Below, piece by piece: positions 54,673 through 62,908 of a DNA stretch of 64,000 nucleotides (its first letter is position 1; each line of letters begins with the position of its first letter). This stretch comes from Porticoccus hydrocarbonoclasticus MCTG13d (GTDB taxonomy: Bacteria > Pseudomonadota > Gammaproteobacteria > Pseudomonadales > Porticoccaceae). Under the pieces are notes generated by a model that was given only the letters and a program-made list of their open reading frames with translations, did no database searches and was not told the origin of the DNA. The stretch is taken from assembly GCF_000744735.1 (NCBI RefSeq), contig NZ_JQMM01000001.1, positions 930,001 through 994,000 of the forward strand. Reading direction: 5' to 3'. A program made the position numbers and the translations under genes.

Positions 54673-55638
54673 ATGAAGAAGATTTCAGCTGTAATGGGTA
54701 CATTACTTTTAGCCGTATCTGTGTCAGCGACAGCGCAGACACCGGAAGGTTTATATTTGGGTCCGTCACTCGGTTACTACTATCTGGATAGTGAGCGTGT
54801 TATCAGCGGACATGATGAATCGGGTGTTTTGGGTCTGAACCTTGGTTACCGTTTTTCAAATGACTGGGCTATTGAAGCGAGCTACGGTCACGATATCGCT
54901 GATGCGGATCTCGAAGTTTCACAGATCAACGCCTACTACTGGTTTGGTGAAGACAATGGTGGCTGGCGTCCTTACATGCTGGCAGGTGCAAGCTACTATG
55001 ATCGCAGTGGCAGCAATGAAAATAACCTGCAGTCCGAAGAAAAATATACCCATCAGCTGCAAGTTGGTCTCGGCCTCTCCAAAATGATTGCCGAGCAATG
55101 GGAATTTCGTGGGGATGCACGTTTGCATAGCAAGGTGCGCGAAGGCGGTTTCCAGGGCGTTAACGATGCTTCCGTCAACTTTGCTGTAAATTACTACTTC
55201 AACAAGCCGATTGCCCCGGTTGTTGCCGAGCCTGCCCCGGCCCCTCAGCCAGAACCGCCGGCACCAGAGCCCGAAAAACGCACCATCACGATTCGTCTGA
55301 ACGTTGAATTTGAATTTGACAAGGCAATCGTTCGTGCCATCTACGGTGATGAACTGCAGGCAGTGGCCAGTGCGATGAAAGTGCACGATGACATTACTCT
55401 GGAACTCGAAGGTCATACTGACTCACGCGGCCCTGACGAGTACAACCAGACCTTGTCAGAAGACCGCGCTGCAGCGGTTAAAGCAAAAATCGTTGAAGAT
55501 TACGGCATTGCTGCAAACCGCATTACCACTAGCGGCTACGGTGAAACCCGTCCGATTGCCGATAACAACACCGACGAAGGGCGTGCCCGGAACCGTCGTG
55601 TGGTCGGTGAAATGACTTACACCGAAGTGGTTAAATAA
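54673..55638 (+). CDS. OmpA family outer-membrane protein
   Basis: A 321-residue porin-like protein. After a signal peptide (MKKISAVMGTLLLAVSVSATAQ) comes an eight-stranded beta-barrel (GLYLGPSLGYYYLD to NFAVNYYF). A hinge rich in Pro, Ala and Glu (PAPAPQPEPPAPEPEK) leads to an OmpA C-terminal domain (about 215-320) with ELEGHTDSRGPDEYNQTLSEDRA and GYGETRPIADNNTDEGRARN, whose Asp and Arg bind diaminopimelate in peptidoglycan. It would link outer membrane and cell wall. Several in-frame start codons exist (54652 TTG, 54661, 54670, 54673); I take 54673 because it gives a standard signal peptide. Confidence 0.93.
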   Translation: MKKISAVMGTLLLAVSVSATAQTPEGLYLGPSLGYYYLDSERVISGHDESGVLGLNLGYRFSNDWAIEASYGHDIADADLEVSQINAYYWFGEDNGGWRPYMLAGASYYDRSGSNENNLQSEEKYTHQLQVGLGLSKMIAEQWEFRGDARLHSKVREGGFQGVNDASVNFAVNYYFNKPIAPVVAEPAPAPQPEPPAPEPEKRTITIRLNVEFEFDKAIVRAIYGDELQAVASAMKVHDDITLELEGHTDSRGPDEYNQTLSEDRAAAVKAKIVEDYGIAANRITTSGYGETRPIADNNTDEGRARNRRVVGEMTYTEVVK

Positions 55639-55670
55639 GCCGGGATTGATACGGTTTATTGCACGAAACT

Positions 55671-55695
55671 AACGGCGTCCTCGGACGCCGTTTTT
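55671..55695 (+). terminator. Rho-independent terminator of the OmpA-family gene
   Basis: AACGGCGTCC-TC-GGACGCCGTT followed by TTT; perfect 10-bp stem. Confidence 0.92.
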
Positions 55696-55708
55696 CGTTG
55701 AAGACTAT

Positions 55709-57148
55709 GTGGGGGCGGCGGACATTGGTGTGAACACACTTTACTGGCACGATTACGAAACCTTTGGCATTGATCCCGCCCGCGATTGTCCTTCACAGTT
55801 TGCCGGGATCCGCACCAATGAATCACTGGAGATTATCGGGGAGCCGTTGCGACTGTATTGTCGGCCACCCCTGGATCGTCTGCCTTCTCCCATGGCGTCA
55901 CTGGTGACAGGCATTACACCTCAGGATGCTCTCGATAAAGGCGTACCAGAGCGTACTTTCATTGAGCAGATTCACCGTGAATTGTCAGTCCCCGGCACCT
56001 GTGGTGTTGGTTACAACAGTATCCGGTTTGATGATGAAGTGACTCGTTATACACTTTATCGGAATTTCTATGACCCCTATCAGCGGGAATGGAAACAGGG
56101 CAATTCCCGCTGGGATATTATCGATATGATCCGGCTTGCCAGAGCACTGCGGCCCGACGGTATCGAGTGGCCCGATTACGACGATGGTTCTCCCTGTTTT
56201 AAACTGGAACAACTCACTCTGGCCAATGGCATCAGCCATGAGTCGGCCCATGATGCCCTGTCGGATGTTATGGCGACCATAGCCATGGCAAGAGTTGTTC
56301 GGGAGAAACAGCCACAGCTGTACCAGTATGTTTATGAGCACCGCCTGAAACACAAGGTGGCTGAACTGATTGATCTCAATCACCGCAAACCTTTCTTACA
56401 TGTTTCCGGGAAGCTACCCAGGGAAAATGGCTATACGGCGCTTATGATGCCCCTCGCCCGACATCCAGTGAACAAGAATGCCATCATCTGTTTTAACCTG
56501 ATGGGAGATGCTCGCGCGCTGATGGAACTTTCCCCGGAGCAGATCAGTGAACGACTCTTCACGCGCACGGATGCATTGCCCGAGGGGGTGGCCCGGATAC
56601 CCTTGAAAGGGGTGCAGTTGAACCGTTGTCCGGTCGTGGCAACGCCGCGGTTGATGGATGCTGCGGCTGCGCATCGGCTGGGTATCGATCTTGCGAGATG
56701 CGAAAGACAATGGCGGCTGCTGCTTGAACAGGATTTGACCGCCAAGTTGGCAGCGGTTTTTTCAAGCCAGCAATATGAGCCCTGTGACAATGCTGAACAG
56801 GCCCTCTATGAGGGTTTCGCCAGTGAGGCCGACAAGGCACTTTTTCCGGTGGTGAGATCTGCCAGTCCCAGCGAACTGGCCAGTGATACCATACATTTTC
56901 AGGATCGGCGCTATCGTGACTTGTTGTTCCTGTATCGAGCGAAAAATTTCCCCGACACTCTCACTGATGAAGAGCAAAACTGTTGGCAGGAGTGCCGCTT
57001 TCAACAGTTGACCAATGGCAGGGGCGGCTATCTCTCGCTGAACGATTTTTACGCGCAGATAGAAGCGTTGCACGACAGGGAAGATTTGTCCGAACGGGAC
57101 AGAACTATTCTCTACGCTCTGCAAGAGTGGGGCGAGCAAATTTTATAG
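55709..57148 (+). CDS. sbcB: Exodeoxyribonuclease I
   Basis: A 479-residue 3'-5' single-strand exonuclease acting in recombination and mismatch repair. The DnaQ-like exonuclease core starts at YWHDYETFGIDPARDCPSQF (catalytic Asp and Glu), with YNSIRFDDEVTRYTLYRNFY, NSRWDIIDMIRLARALRPDG and ESAHDALSDVMATIAMA; the SH3-like and C-terminal ExoI segments follow. The start is GTG 55709; a later GTG near VNTLYWHDYE would also be possible. It is close to E. coli SbcB throughout the N-terminal half. Confidence 0.95.
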   Translation: MGAADIGVNTLYWHDYETFGIDPARDCPSQFAGIRTNESLEIIGEPLRLYCRPPLDRLPSPMASLVTGITPQDALDKGVPERTFIEQIHRELSVPGTCGVGYNSIRFDDEVTRYTLYRNFYDPYQREWKQGNSRWDIIDMIRLARALRPDGIEWPDYDDGSPCFKLEQLTLANGISHESAHDALSDVMATIAMARVVREKQPQLYQYVYEHRLKHKVAELIDLNHRKPFLHVSGKLPRENGYTALMMPLARHPVNKNAIICFNLMGDARALMELSPEQISERLFTRTDALPEGVARIPLKGVQLNRCPVVATPRLMDAAAAHRLGIDLARCERQWRLLLEQDLTAKLAAVFSSQQYEPCDNAEQALYEGFASEADKALFPVVRSASPSELASDTIHFQDRRYRDLLFLYRAKNFPDTLTDEEQNCWQECRFQQLTNGRGGYLSLNDFYAQIEALHDREDLSERDRTILYALQEWGEQIL

Positions 57149-57222
57149 TGGGTGGGCAGCTGGTTCACACCTGACAAAGTCGCTAAAATGCAGCGGTTTT
57201 GTTATTCATCTAGGGGCAGTGT

Positions 57223-58239
57223 GTGGAATTCAAAGGCGCCAGTATTCTTTCCATCAGTCAGTTTGAGCGCAATGATATTGATCGGATTTTCCGGGTGGCC
57301 GATCGCATGGAGCCCTACGCGCAGCGGCAGAAAATCACCCGTGTACTGGAAGGCGCAATCCTCGGCAATATGTTTTTTGAGTCGAGCACCCGAACGCGGA
57401 TCAGCTTTGGCAGTGCCTTCAATCTCCTCGGCGGTGAGGTGCGTGAGACGGCCGGTTTCGAGGCGTCGGCCCTGACTAAGGGTGAGTCCCTGCAGGATAC
57501 GGCACGGGTACTATCCGGTTTTAGCGACATAATCTGCCTGCGCCATCCCCAGTCCGGTTCTGCAGCGGCCTTCGCCTCCTCCAGCCGGGTTCCGGTGATC
57601 AATGGAGGTGACGGCAGCAATGAACACCCCAGTCAGGCGTTACTGGATCTTTATACCATTGAAAAAGAGCTGAAAGGTCGCGGACGCCAGCTGGACGGAC
57701 TACGGGTTGCCATGATCGGTGACCTCAAGCATGGCCGTACGGTACATTCCCTGTGCCGGTTGCTGATGCTGTTCCGGCACATTTCAGTGGAGCTGGTTTC
57801 CCCGAGGGAGCTGGCCATGCCCAGGGAACTGGTGGAGGAGATGCGCACGGCGGGAATCAAAGTGGACGAATCAGACCGGCTTGAGCCGAGCATTGCGCAT
57901 GTGGACATTGTCTACTCCACACGCATTCAGGAAGAACGTTTTTCCAGTAAGGATGAGGCGGACCTGTATCGCGGACGGTTTCGTCTGAACCAGGCGATTT
58001 ATACCTCGAACTGTGAACCCAATACCGTCATTATGCATCCGCTGCCGCGAGACTCCCGGGCGGAAGCCAACGAGCTGGATTGTGATCTGGACAGCAATCC
58101 GAATCTGGCTATTTTTCGTCAGACGGACAATGGCCTGCTGGTAAGAATGGCCCTGTTTTCAATGATTCTGGATGTCACCCACCTGGTGGAAAAATACGCC
58201 ACTGAGGTCTGTTGGTATAACCCGCGCTTGTCACCCTGA
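57223..58239 (+). CDS. pyrB: Aspartate carbamoyltransferase
   Basis: A 338-residue catalytic subunit that condenses carbamoyl phosphate with aspartate in pyrimidine synthesis. MFFESSTRTRISFGSAF binds carbamoyl phosphate; ALTKGESLQDTARVLSGF supplies the loop Lys from the neighbouring subunit; NGGDGSNEHPSQALLDLYTI and HPLPRDSRAEANELD complete the site. GTG 57223 is the start. Neither pyrI (regulatory subunit) nor the inactive pyrC-like partner of Pseudomonas follows, so it may be the stand-alone form. Confidence 0.92.
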   Translation: MEFKGASILSISQFERNDIDRIFRVADRMEPYAQRQKITRVLEGAILGNMFFESSTRTRISFGSAFNLLGGEVRETAGFEASALTKGESLQDTARVLSGFSDIICLRHPQSGSAAAFASSSRVPVINGGDGSNEHPSQALLDLYTIEKELKGRGRQLDGLRVAMIGDLKHGRTVHSLCRLLMLFRHISVELVSPRELAMPRELVEEMRTAGIKVDESDRLEPSIAHVDIVYSTRIQEERFSSKDEADLYRGRFRLNQAIYTSNCEPNTVIMHPLPRDSRAEANELDCDLDSNPNLAIFRQTDNGLLVRMALFSMILDVTHLVEKYATEVCWYNPRLSP

Positions 58240-58297
58240 TCCATCCCACGGCCTTTCCTGTGGGCAGTCGATAATAATTTATTACCATGCAGGTCCT

Positions 58298-59446
58298 ATG
58301 AACGAATTTGACGATATTCGTCCCTACTACGATAGCGAAGTGCCAGATGTGCTGGCCCGCCTGGCCATTGACCGGGAATTCATCGATACGCTGATGTCCA
58401 TCAAATATCGGCGTCTGGGTCGCTGGATGCCCTGGCTGATGCGACCACTGATCAGCCGTGTACTCAGAAAAGCCTTTGCCAAAATTGATAATGTACGGGA
58501 TTTTCAGGAAGCCGTGGGCACCAGCATGGCCAACCTGCTACGCAATATTGGTACCGAGGTAACCGTATCGGGACTGGAGAAGTTGGACCCGGACTCGGCT
58601 TATTTGTATATCAGCAACCATCGTGACATCGCCATGGACCCGGCGTTTGTCAATTTTGTGCTCTACCACAACGGCCGCGATACGGTGCGAATTGCTATTG
58701 GTGACAATTTATTGACCAAAGATTTTACGTCCGATCTGATGCGCATCAACAAAAGTTTCATCGTCAAACGCTCCCCGGTAGGGCGGCGGGAAAAACTCAC
58801 TGCGCTGGTACAACTGTCGCGCTACATCCGTTTTTCCCTGCTTGAAGAGCGGGCTTCTGTGTGGATAGCACAACGGGAGGGTCGAGCAAAGGACGGTGTG
58901 GATAAAACGGAAAAAGCCCTGTTGAAAATGCTCTCATTGAGCAAGACCAAGGAGCAGAGTTTTGCCGAAGCCATCCGTGAATTAAAGGTAGTGCCAGTGG
59001 CCATTTCCTATGAGCTGGATCCGCTGGATGAGGCGAAGGCCAAAGAGCTGTATACCCGTCAAACAGCGGGGGCTTATGAAAAAGAGGCACATGAAGACCT
59101 GCTGAGCATCTATCAGGGTATTGTGGGGCGCAAGGGCGCTGTCCATGTGGCTTTTGGTGATCCGCTGGACAGATCAATCGACTCTCCTGAGGCCATGGCC
59201 GAAGCAGTGGACCGGCAAGTTATCGGTAATTACCACCTGCAACCTACCAACCTGATTGCCTATCAGAAACTGGAAGGCGATTCACCGCAACTGGCTCACT
59301 GGAAAGCGCAGCATCCCTGTGACTGGGCGAGGGAAACCCGGGCTTTTGAGGGGCGCATCCTCGCCATGCCGGAGGCCTATCGGGAGATTGTGCTGGATAT
59401 GTATGCCAACCCGGTGCGCAGCAAACTGAAACTCGGTCTGGTTTAG
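58298..59446 (+). CDS. Acyltransferase of the PlsC superfamily
   Basis: A 382-residue protein with a glycerolipid acyltransferase domain at about 100-290. The catalytic box reads YISNHRDIAMDPAF (His and Asp, spaced one residue wider than the classic HX4D); SFIVKRSPVGRREK and VWIAQREGRAKDGVDKTEKA are the downstream blocks. It is probably a 1-acyl-glycerol-3-phosphate or related acyltransferase, longer than PlsC with an extra N-terminal helical part. ATG 58298 is chosen over a longer frame that overlaps pyrB. The next gene begins 2 bp after its stop, so the two are coupled. Confidence 0.8.
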   Translation: MNEFDDIRPYYDSEVPDVLARLAIDREFIDTLMSIKYRRLGRWMPWLMRPLISRVLRKAFAKIDNVRDFQEAVGTSMANLLRNIGTEVTVSGLEKLDPDSAYLYISNHRDIAMDPAFVNFVLYHNGRDTVRIAIGDNLLTKDFTSDLMRINKSFIVKRSPVGRREKLTALVQLSRYIRFSLLEERASVWIAQREGRAKDGVDKTEKALLKMLSLSKTKEQSFAEAIRELKVVPVAISYELDPLDEAKAKELYTRQTAGAYEKEAHEDLLSIYQGIVGRKGAVHVAFGDPLDRSIDSPEAMAEAVDRQVIGNYHLQPTNLIAYQKLEGDSPQLAHWKAQHPCDWARETRAFEGRILAMPEAYREIVLDMYANPVRSKLKLGLV

Positions 59447-59448
59447 GC

Positions 59449-61581
59449 GTGCTGGAAGAGGAGCTGAGAAACACTATCCAGGGAGGCTACCGCGCTTTTC
59501 TCGACAGCAACGGTTTGCGGCCCCGGTTGGGCCAGAAGCAGATGATTGCGGCCATTGCCAACAGTCTGGGTTCCATTAACAGTGATGCAGAGGGGCACCG
59601 CAAAGCGGGCAACCCGGTCTGTGTGGTGGAGGCGGGCACCGGTACCGGCAAAACGCTGGCTTATCTGCTGGCGGCATTACCGATTGCACGTCATCGCGGC
59701 AAGCGGGTGGTGATTGCCACCGGCACGGTGGCGCTGCAGGAACAATTGGTCAACCGCGATATCCCGGCCCTGCTCAAAAGTACCGGCTGGGATTACCGGA
59801 TCTCCCTGGCCAAGGGGCGTGGTCGCTATCTTTGTCCGGTTCGTCTTGAACAATGCCTGGACAGTGTCACTGCGAAAGACAGCGGTCAGTTCATGTTCGA
59901 AGACGAGATCAGCTTTAATCCCACCGGCAAATTGATTGCCAGCTATCGCGCCATGAATGATGCCCTGCAAACAGATCAATGGGCGGGTGACCGGGATGCC
60001 TGGTCGGAATCGCTGGAAGACAGTGACTGGCGTCCCCTGACCGTAGACCGGCGTCAATGTGCAGGTCGTCGCTGTCGCCTGATTCGCGAGTGCTGTTTTT
60101 TCAACGCCCGCGATGCACTGGATCAGGCGGATTGTATCGTGGCCAATCACGATCTGGTCATGGCAGATCTGGCCCTGGGTGGTGGTGTCATCCTCCCTCC
60201 GCCGGAGGACACGATTTACCTGTTTGATGAGGGGCACCGCATTGCTGGCACAGCGCTCAATCATTTTGCCGGTAGCTGCAGACTGCGAACCACAAGCCAA
60301 TGGCTGGGCAAGATGCAGAAGCAGGTGGATAGTTGGTACGAATTACTGAAAGACGCGCCGGAAATACAGAGCCGTCTGGAAAAGCTGACGGCCGCTGCCG
60401 GTGATGCAGAGAAATTACTGGGATTGGTCTACCCGGTGCTGGAAAAATCTCTGGCCCAGGCTGGTGATGGGGATGCGGAGCCACGCTGGTGTTATCCGAA
60501 TGGTGATCCCGGTGAAGATGTTCGCGAGCTGGCAGGTCATCTGGCGCAAACCTTTGGTGTTCTATCAACCCTTCTGGAAGTGCTCTCCGACCGGCTGGGT
60601 GATGCGATGGACGAGCCCCATTTTCCAGTCCCTAGGGTGGATATTGAGCAGCTTTTTCAACAAGTGGGGATCTGGCAGGGACGTACCGATAGTGTACTGA
60701 AACTCTGGTGCTGTTATGCCCGCGAGGATGATCTTGCCAACAGCTCGCCCTATGCCCGCTGGCTCTCCCTTGAGCAGCAGGCCGGCGGTGTCCTGGACAT
60801 TCAGGTATCGGCATCGCCCACGGATGCGGGTGGCCTGTTCAGGGAGAACCTCTGGCAACGTTGTCATGCGGCGGTGATTACCTCGGCGACCCTGCGTACT
60901 CTTGGCAAATTCGAGAATTTCGGCAAACGTTGTGGCCTGCCGGCAGATACGGCGTTCACGGCGGTGGCCGGCGCGTTTGATTTTGCCCGGGCCGGATCGC
61001 TGTCGGTGCCGGATATCGGCGCCGATGGCAGTGACAGCAAGGCCCATACCGATGCGCTTATCCGAACCATGCCAGAGCTGGTGGACTGGTCAGAGGGGAC
61101 GCTGGTACTGTTTGCCTCGCGGCGACAGATGGAACAGGTTTACGAGCAGTTGCCCGATGCCTGCCGGGAGTCCATTCTGCTCCAGGGACAGTGGGCCAAC
61201 CAGGAGATTGTCCGTCGGCATCGCGCAACAATTGATAAGGGTGCAGGTAGCGCGATTTTTGGTCTGGCCAGTTTTGCCGAGGGCATGGATTTTCCCGGAG
61301 ATTACTGCCGCCATGTGGTGATTGCCAAGCTGCCGTTTTCCGTGCCGGATGATCCAGTCTATCAAACCCTGTCGGGTTGGCTGGAACTCCGCGGCGTCAA
61401 TCCGTTCATGGAGTTGATGTTGCCCGATGCCTCACTGCGGTTGCATCAGGCCTGTGGCCGACTGATTCGAACGGAGCAGGATACCGGTAGAATTACCATT
61501 CTTGACCGCCGGATTGTGAGCAAACGCTATGGCAGGCAAATGCTCGATGACCTGCCCCCTTTTCGCCGTGAGTTGAATTGA
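59449..61581 (+). CDS. yoaA: DinG/YoaA-family ATP-dependent DNA helicase
   Basis: A 710-residue superfamily 2, XPD-like helicase that works 5' to 3'. VVEAGTGTGKTLAYLLA is Walker A and YLFDEGHRI the DEAH-type Walker B. Between them lie the iron-sulfur cluster cysteines (candidates in YLCPVRLEQC, QCAGRRCRLIRECC), then VANHDLVMADL. C-terminal motifs VITSATLRT, LVLFASRRQME, GLASFAEGMDFPG and HQACGRLIRTEQD close the core. Family members handle DNA repair and fork problems. GTG 59449 starts it, 2 bp after the acyltransferase stop. Confidence 0.9.
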   Translation: MLEEELRNTIQGGYRAFLDSNGLRPRLGQKQMIAAIANSLGSINSDAEGHRKAGNPVCVVEAGTGTGKTLAYLLAALPIARHRGKRVVIATGTVALQEQLVNRDIPALLKSTGWDYRISLAKGRGRYLCPVRLEQCLDSVTAKDSGQFMFEDEISFNPTGKLIASYRAMNDALQTDQWAGDRDAWSESLEDSDWRPLTVDRRQCAGRRCRLIRECCFFNARDALDQADCIVANHDLVMADLALGGGVILPPPEDTIYLFDEGHRIAGTALNHFAGSCRLRTTSQWLGKMQKQVDSWYELLKDAPEIQSRLEKLTAAAGDAEKLLGLVYPVLEKSLAQAGDGDAEPRWCYPNGDPGEDVRELAGHLAQTFGVLSTLLEVLSDRLGDAMDEPHFPVPRVDIEQLFQQVGIWQGRTDSVLKLWCCYAREDDLANSSPYARWLSLEQQAGGVLDIQVSASPTDAGGLFRENLWQRCHAAVITSATLRTLGKFENFGKRCGLPADTAFTAVAGAFDFARAGSLSVPDIGADGSDSKAHTDALIRTMPELVDWSEGTLVLFASRRQMEQVYEQLPDACRESILLQGQWANQEIVRRHRATIDKGAGSAIFGLASFAEGMDFPGDYCRHVVIAKLPFSVPDDPVYQTLSGWLELRGVNPFMELMLPDASLRLHQACGRLIRTEQDTGRITILDRRIVSKRYGRQMLDDLPPFRRELN

Positions 61582-61606
61582 TGATACAAGCTGTCGGGAG
61601 ACTAGA

Positions 61607-61954
61607 ATGAGTGAGGTCCGTCGGCAATTGACTGTACGGCTCTTTGCTGTGGAGCAGCATTTGCGGGATCTCGATGTCTGGTCCGACTCGGCCCCGAGCG
61701 CAGAGGCTCTCGCCAGCGACCAGCCCTTTGCCATTGATACGCTGGAATTTGTTGAGTGGCTACAATTCATTTTTCTGCCGCGTTTGCAGGATCTGGTACA
61801 GAGTGGGGCTCCCTTGCCCGCAACTTGCGGGATCGCGCCCATGGCAGAAGAATATTTCAGGGGGAGATCAATAGCTAGGGAACACTCAAAAGAGGCAAAT
61901 ACGGAGCAATTGATCGCGGCGCTGACAGCAATTGACCGGCTGCTGTCTGGCTGA
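61607..61954 (+). CDS. yqcC: YqcC family protein (DUF446)
   Basis: A 115-residue small helical protein of the YqcC family. The conserved segment is PFAIDTLEFVEWLQFIFLPR and LPATCGIAPMAEEYF. Structures of the family show a helical bundle; the function is unknown. It lies 25 bp behind the helicase gene and is probably transcribed with it. In many gammaproteobacteria it neighbours truC; no truC is present here. Confidence 0.88.
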   Translation: MSEVRRQLTVRLFAVEQHLRDLDVWSDSAPSAEALASDQPFAIDTLEFVEWLQFIFLPRLQDLVQSGAPLPATCGIAPMAEEYFRGRSIAREHSKEANTEQLIAALTAIDRLLSG

Positions 61955-62027
61955 CCAAATTGCTGCTTGCCTCATAGGTTGCTGGAGACCGGACCTGTTT
62001 AGTACCACCATTTCAGGAGACAAATTC

Positions 62028-62867
62028 ATGCCCCAGTGTTCTTTCGATTATCGTGGCAGCGTGGTATTTGTTGCCGGCGGCACCAGTGGTATCAACCTGG
62101 GCATTGCCCGGGGTTTTGCGCAGGCCGGTGCGGCTGTTGCCGTACTGAGTCGCTCCCAGGCCAAAGTCGATGCGGCAGTGCTGGCATTGCAGGAATATGG
62201 TGGCATCGTACTGGGCTTTGCTGCCGATGTACGCGATGCAGGGCGACTGGAAGTGGTTTTTGGGGAGGCCCACCGCCAACTGGGTTCCATCGACGTGCTG
62301 GTCTCCGGTGCGGCGGGCAATTTTTCGGCGGCGGCCAACAGCATGTCCGGCAATGCATTCAAAGCGGTGATGGATATCGATCTGCTGGGGACTTTTCAGG
62401 TGCTCCGTTTCTGTTATCCCTACCTGCGGAAACCGGGCGGTTGTGTGATAAATATTTCCGCGCCACAGGCCTTTGTGCCAATGGAAATGCAATCCCATGT
62501 CTGCGCCGCCAAAGCGGGTGTCGATATGCTCACTCGCACGACGGCACTGGAGTGGGGGGCGGAAGGCATTCGGGTGAACTCACTGGTGCCGGGCCCTATT
62601 GAGGGAACTGAGGGAATGAAGCGACTGTCGCCCCCGGGACCGGGGGGTGCCCGGCAGATAGCAGATTCAGTGCCAATGAAACGGCAGGGCACGGCGGCTG
62701 ATATTGCCGCAGCGGCGATGTTTCTCGGTTCTTCTGCCGCGAGCTACATCAGTGGCGCCGTGTTACCGGTGGACGGTGGCTGGAGCCTCGGTGGTGCCGG
62801 ACTGATTGGGCAGATCCTGTCGGGCCAGTCCGAAACAGAACGCGGCGAAAAACCTCTCCAACCGTGA
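62028..62867 (+). CDS. SDR family oxidoreductase, DECR-like (YxxxK missing)
   Basis: A 279-residue Rossmann-fold short-chain dehydrogenase. VVFVAGGTSGINLGIARGF binds NAD(P); VSGAAGNFSA is the NNAG-equivalent; the C-terminal VNSLVPGPIEGTEGM and GAVLPVDGGWSLGG are typical. At the active site HVCAAKAGVDMLTR keeps the Lys, but the Tyr four residues before it is replaced by Val. This matches the 2,4-dienoyl-CoA reductase-like subgroup, which uses a different Tyr or none. Fatty-acid beta-oxidation of unsaturated chains is therefore plausible but unproven. ATG 62028 follows a CAGGAGA site. It converges with dxs. Confidence 0.82.
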   Translation: MPQCSFDYRGSVVFVAGGTSGINLGIARGFAQAGAAVAVLSRSQAKVDAAVLALQEYGGIVLGFAADVRDAGRLEVVFGEAHRQLGSIDVLVSGAAGNFSAAANSMSGNAFKAVMDIDLLGTFQVLRFCYPYLRKPGGCVINISAPQAFVPMEMQSHVCAAKAGVDMLTRTTALEWGAEGIRVNSLVPGPIEGTEGMKRLSPPGPGGARQIADSVPMKRQGTAADIAAAAMFLGSSAASYISGAVLPVDGGWSLGGAGLIGQILSGQSETERGEKPLQP

Positions 62868-62908
62868 AGCCGTTGCCAGCTTTCGTCGCCAATGCCAGTG
62901 GCGTGGTT

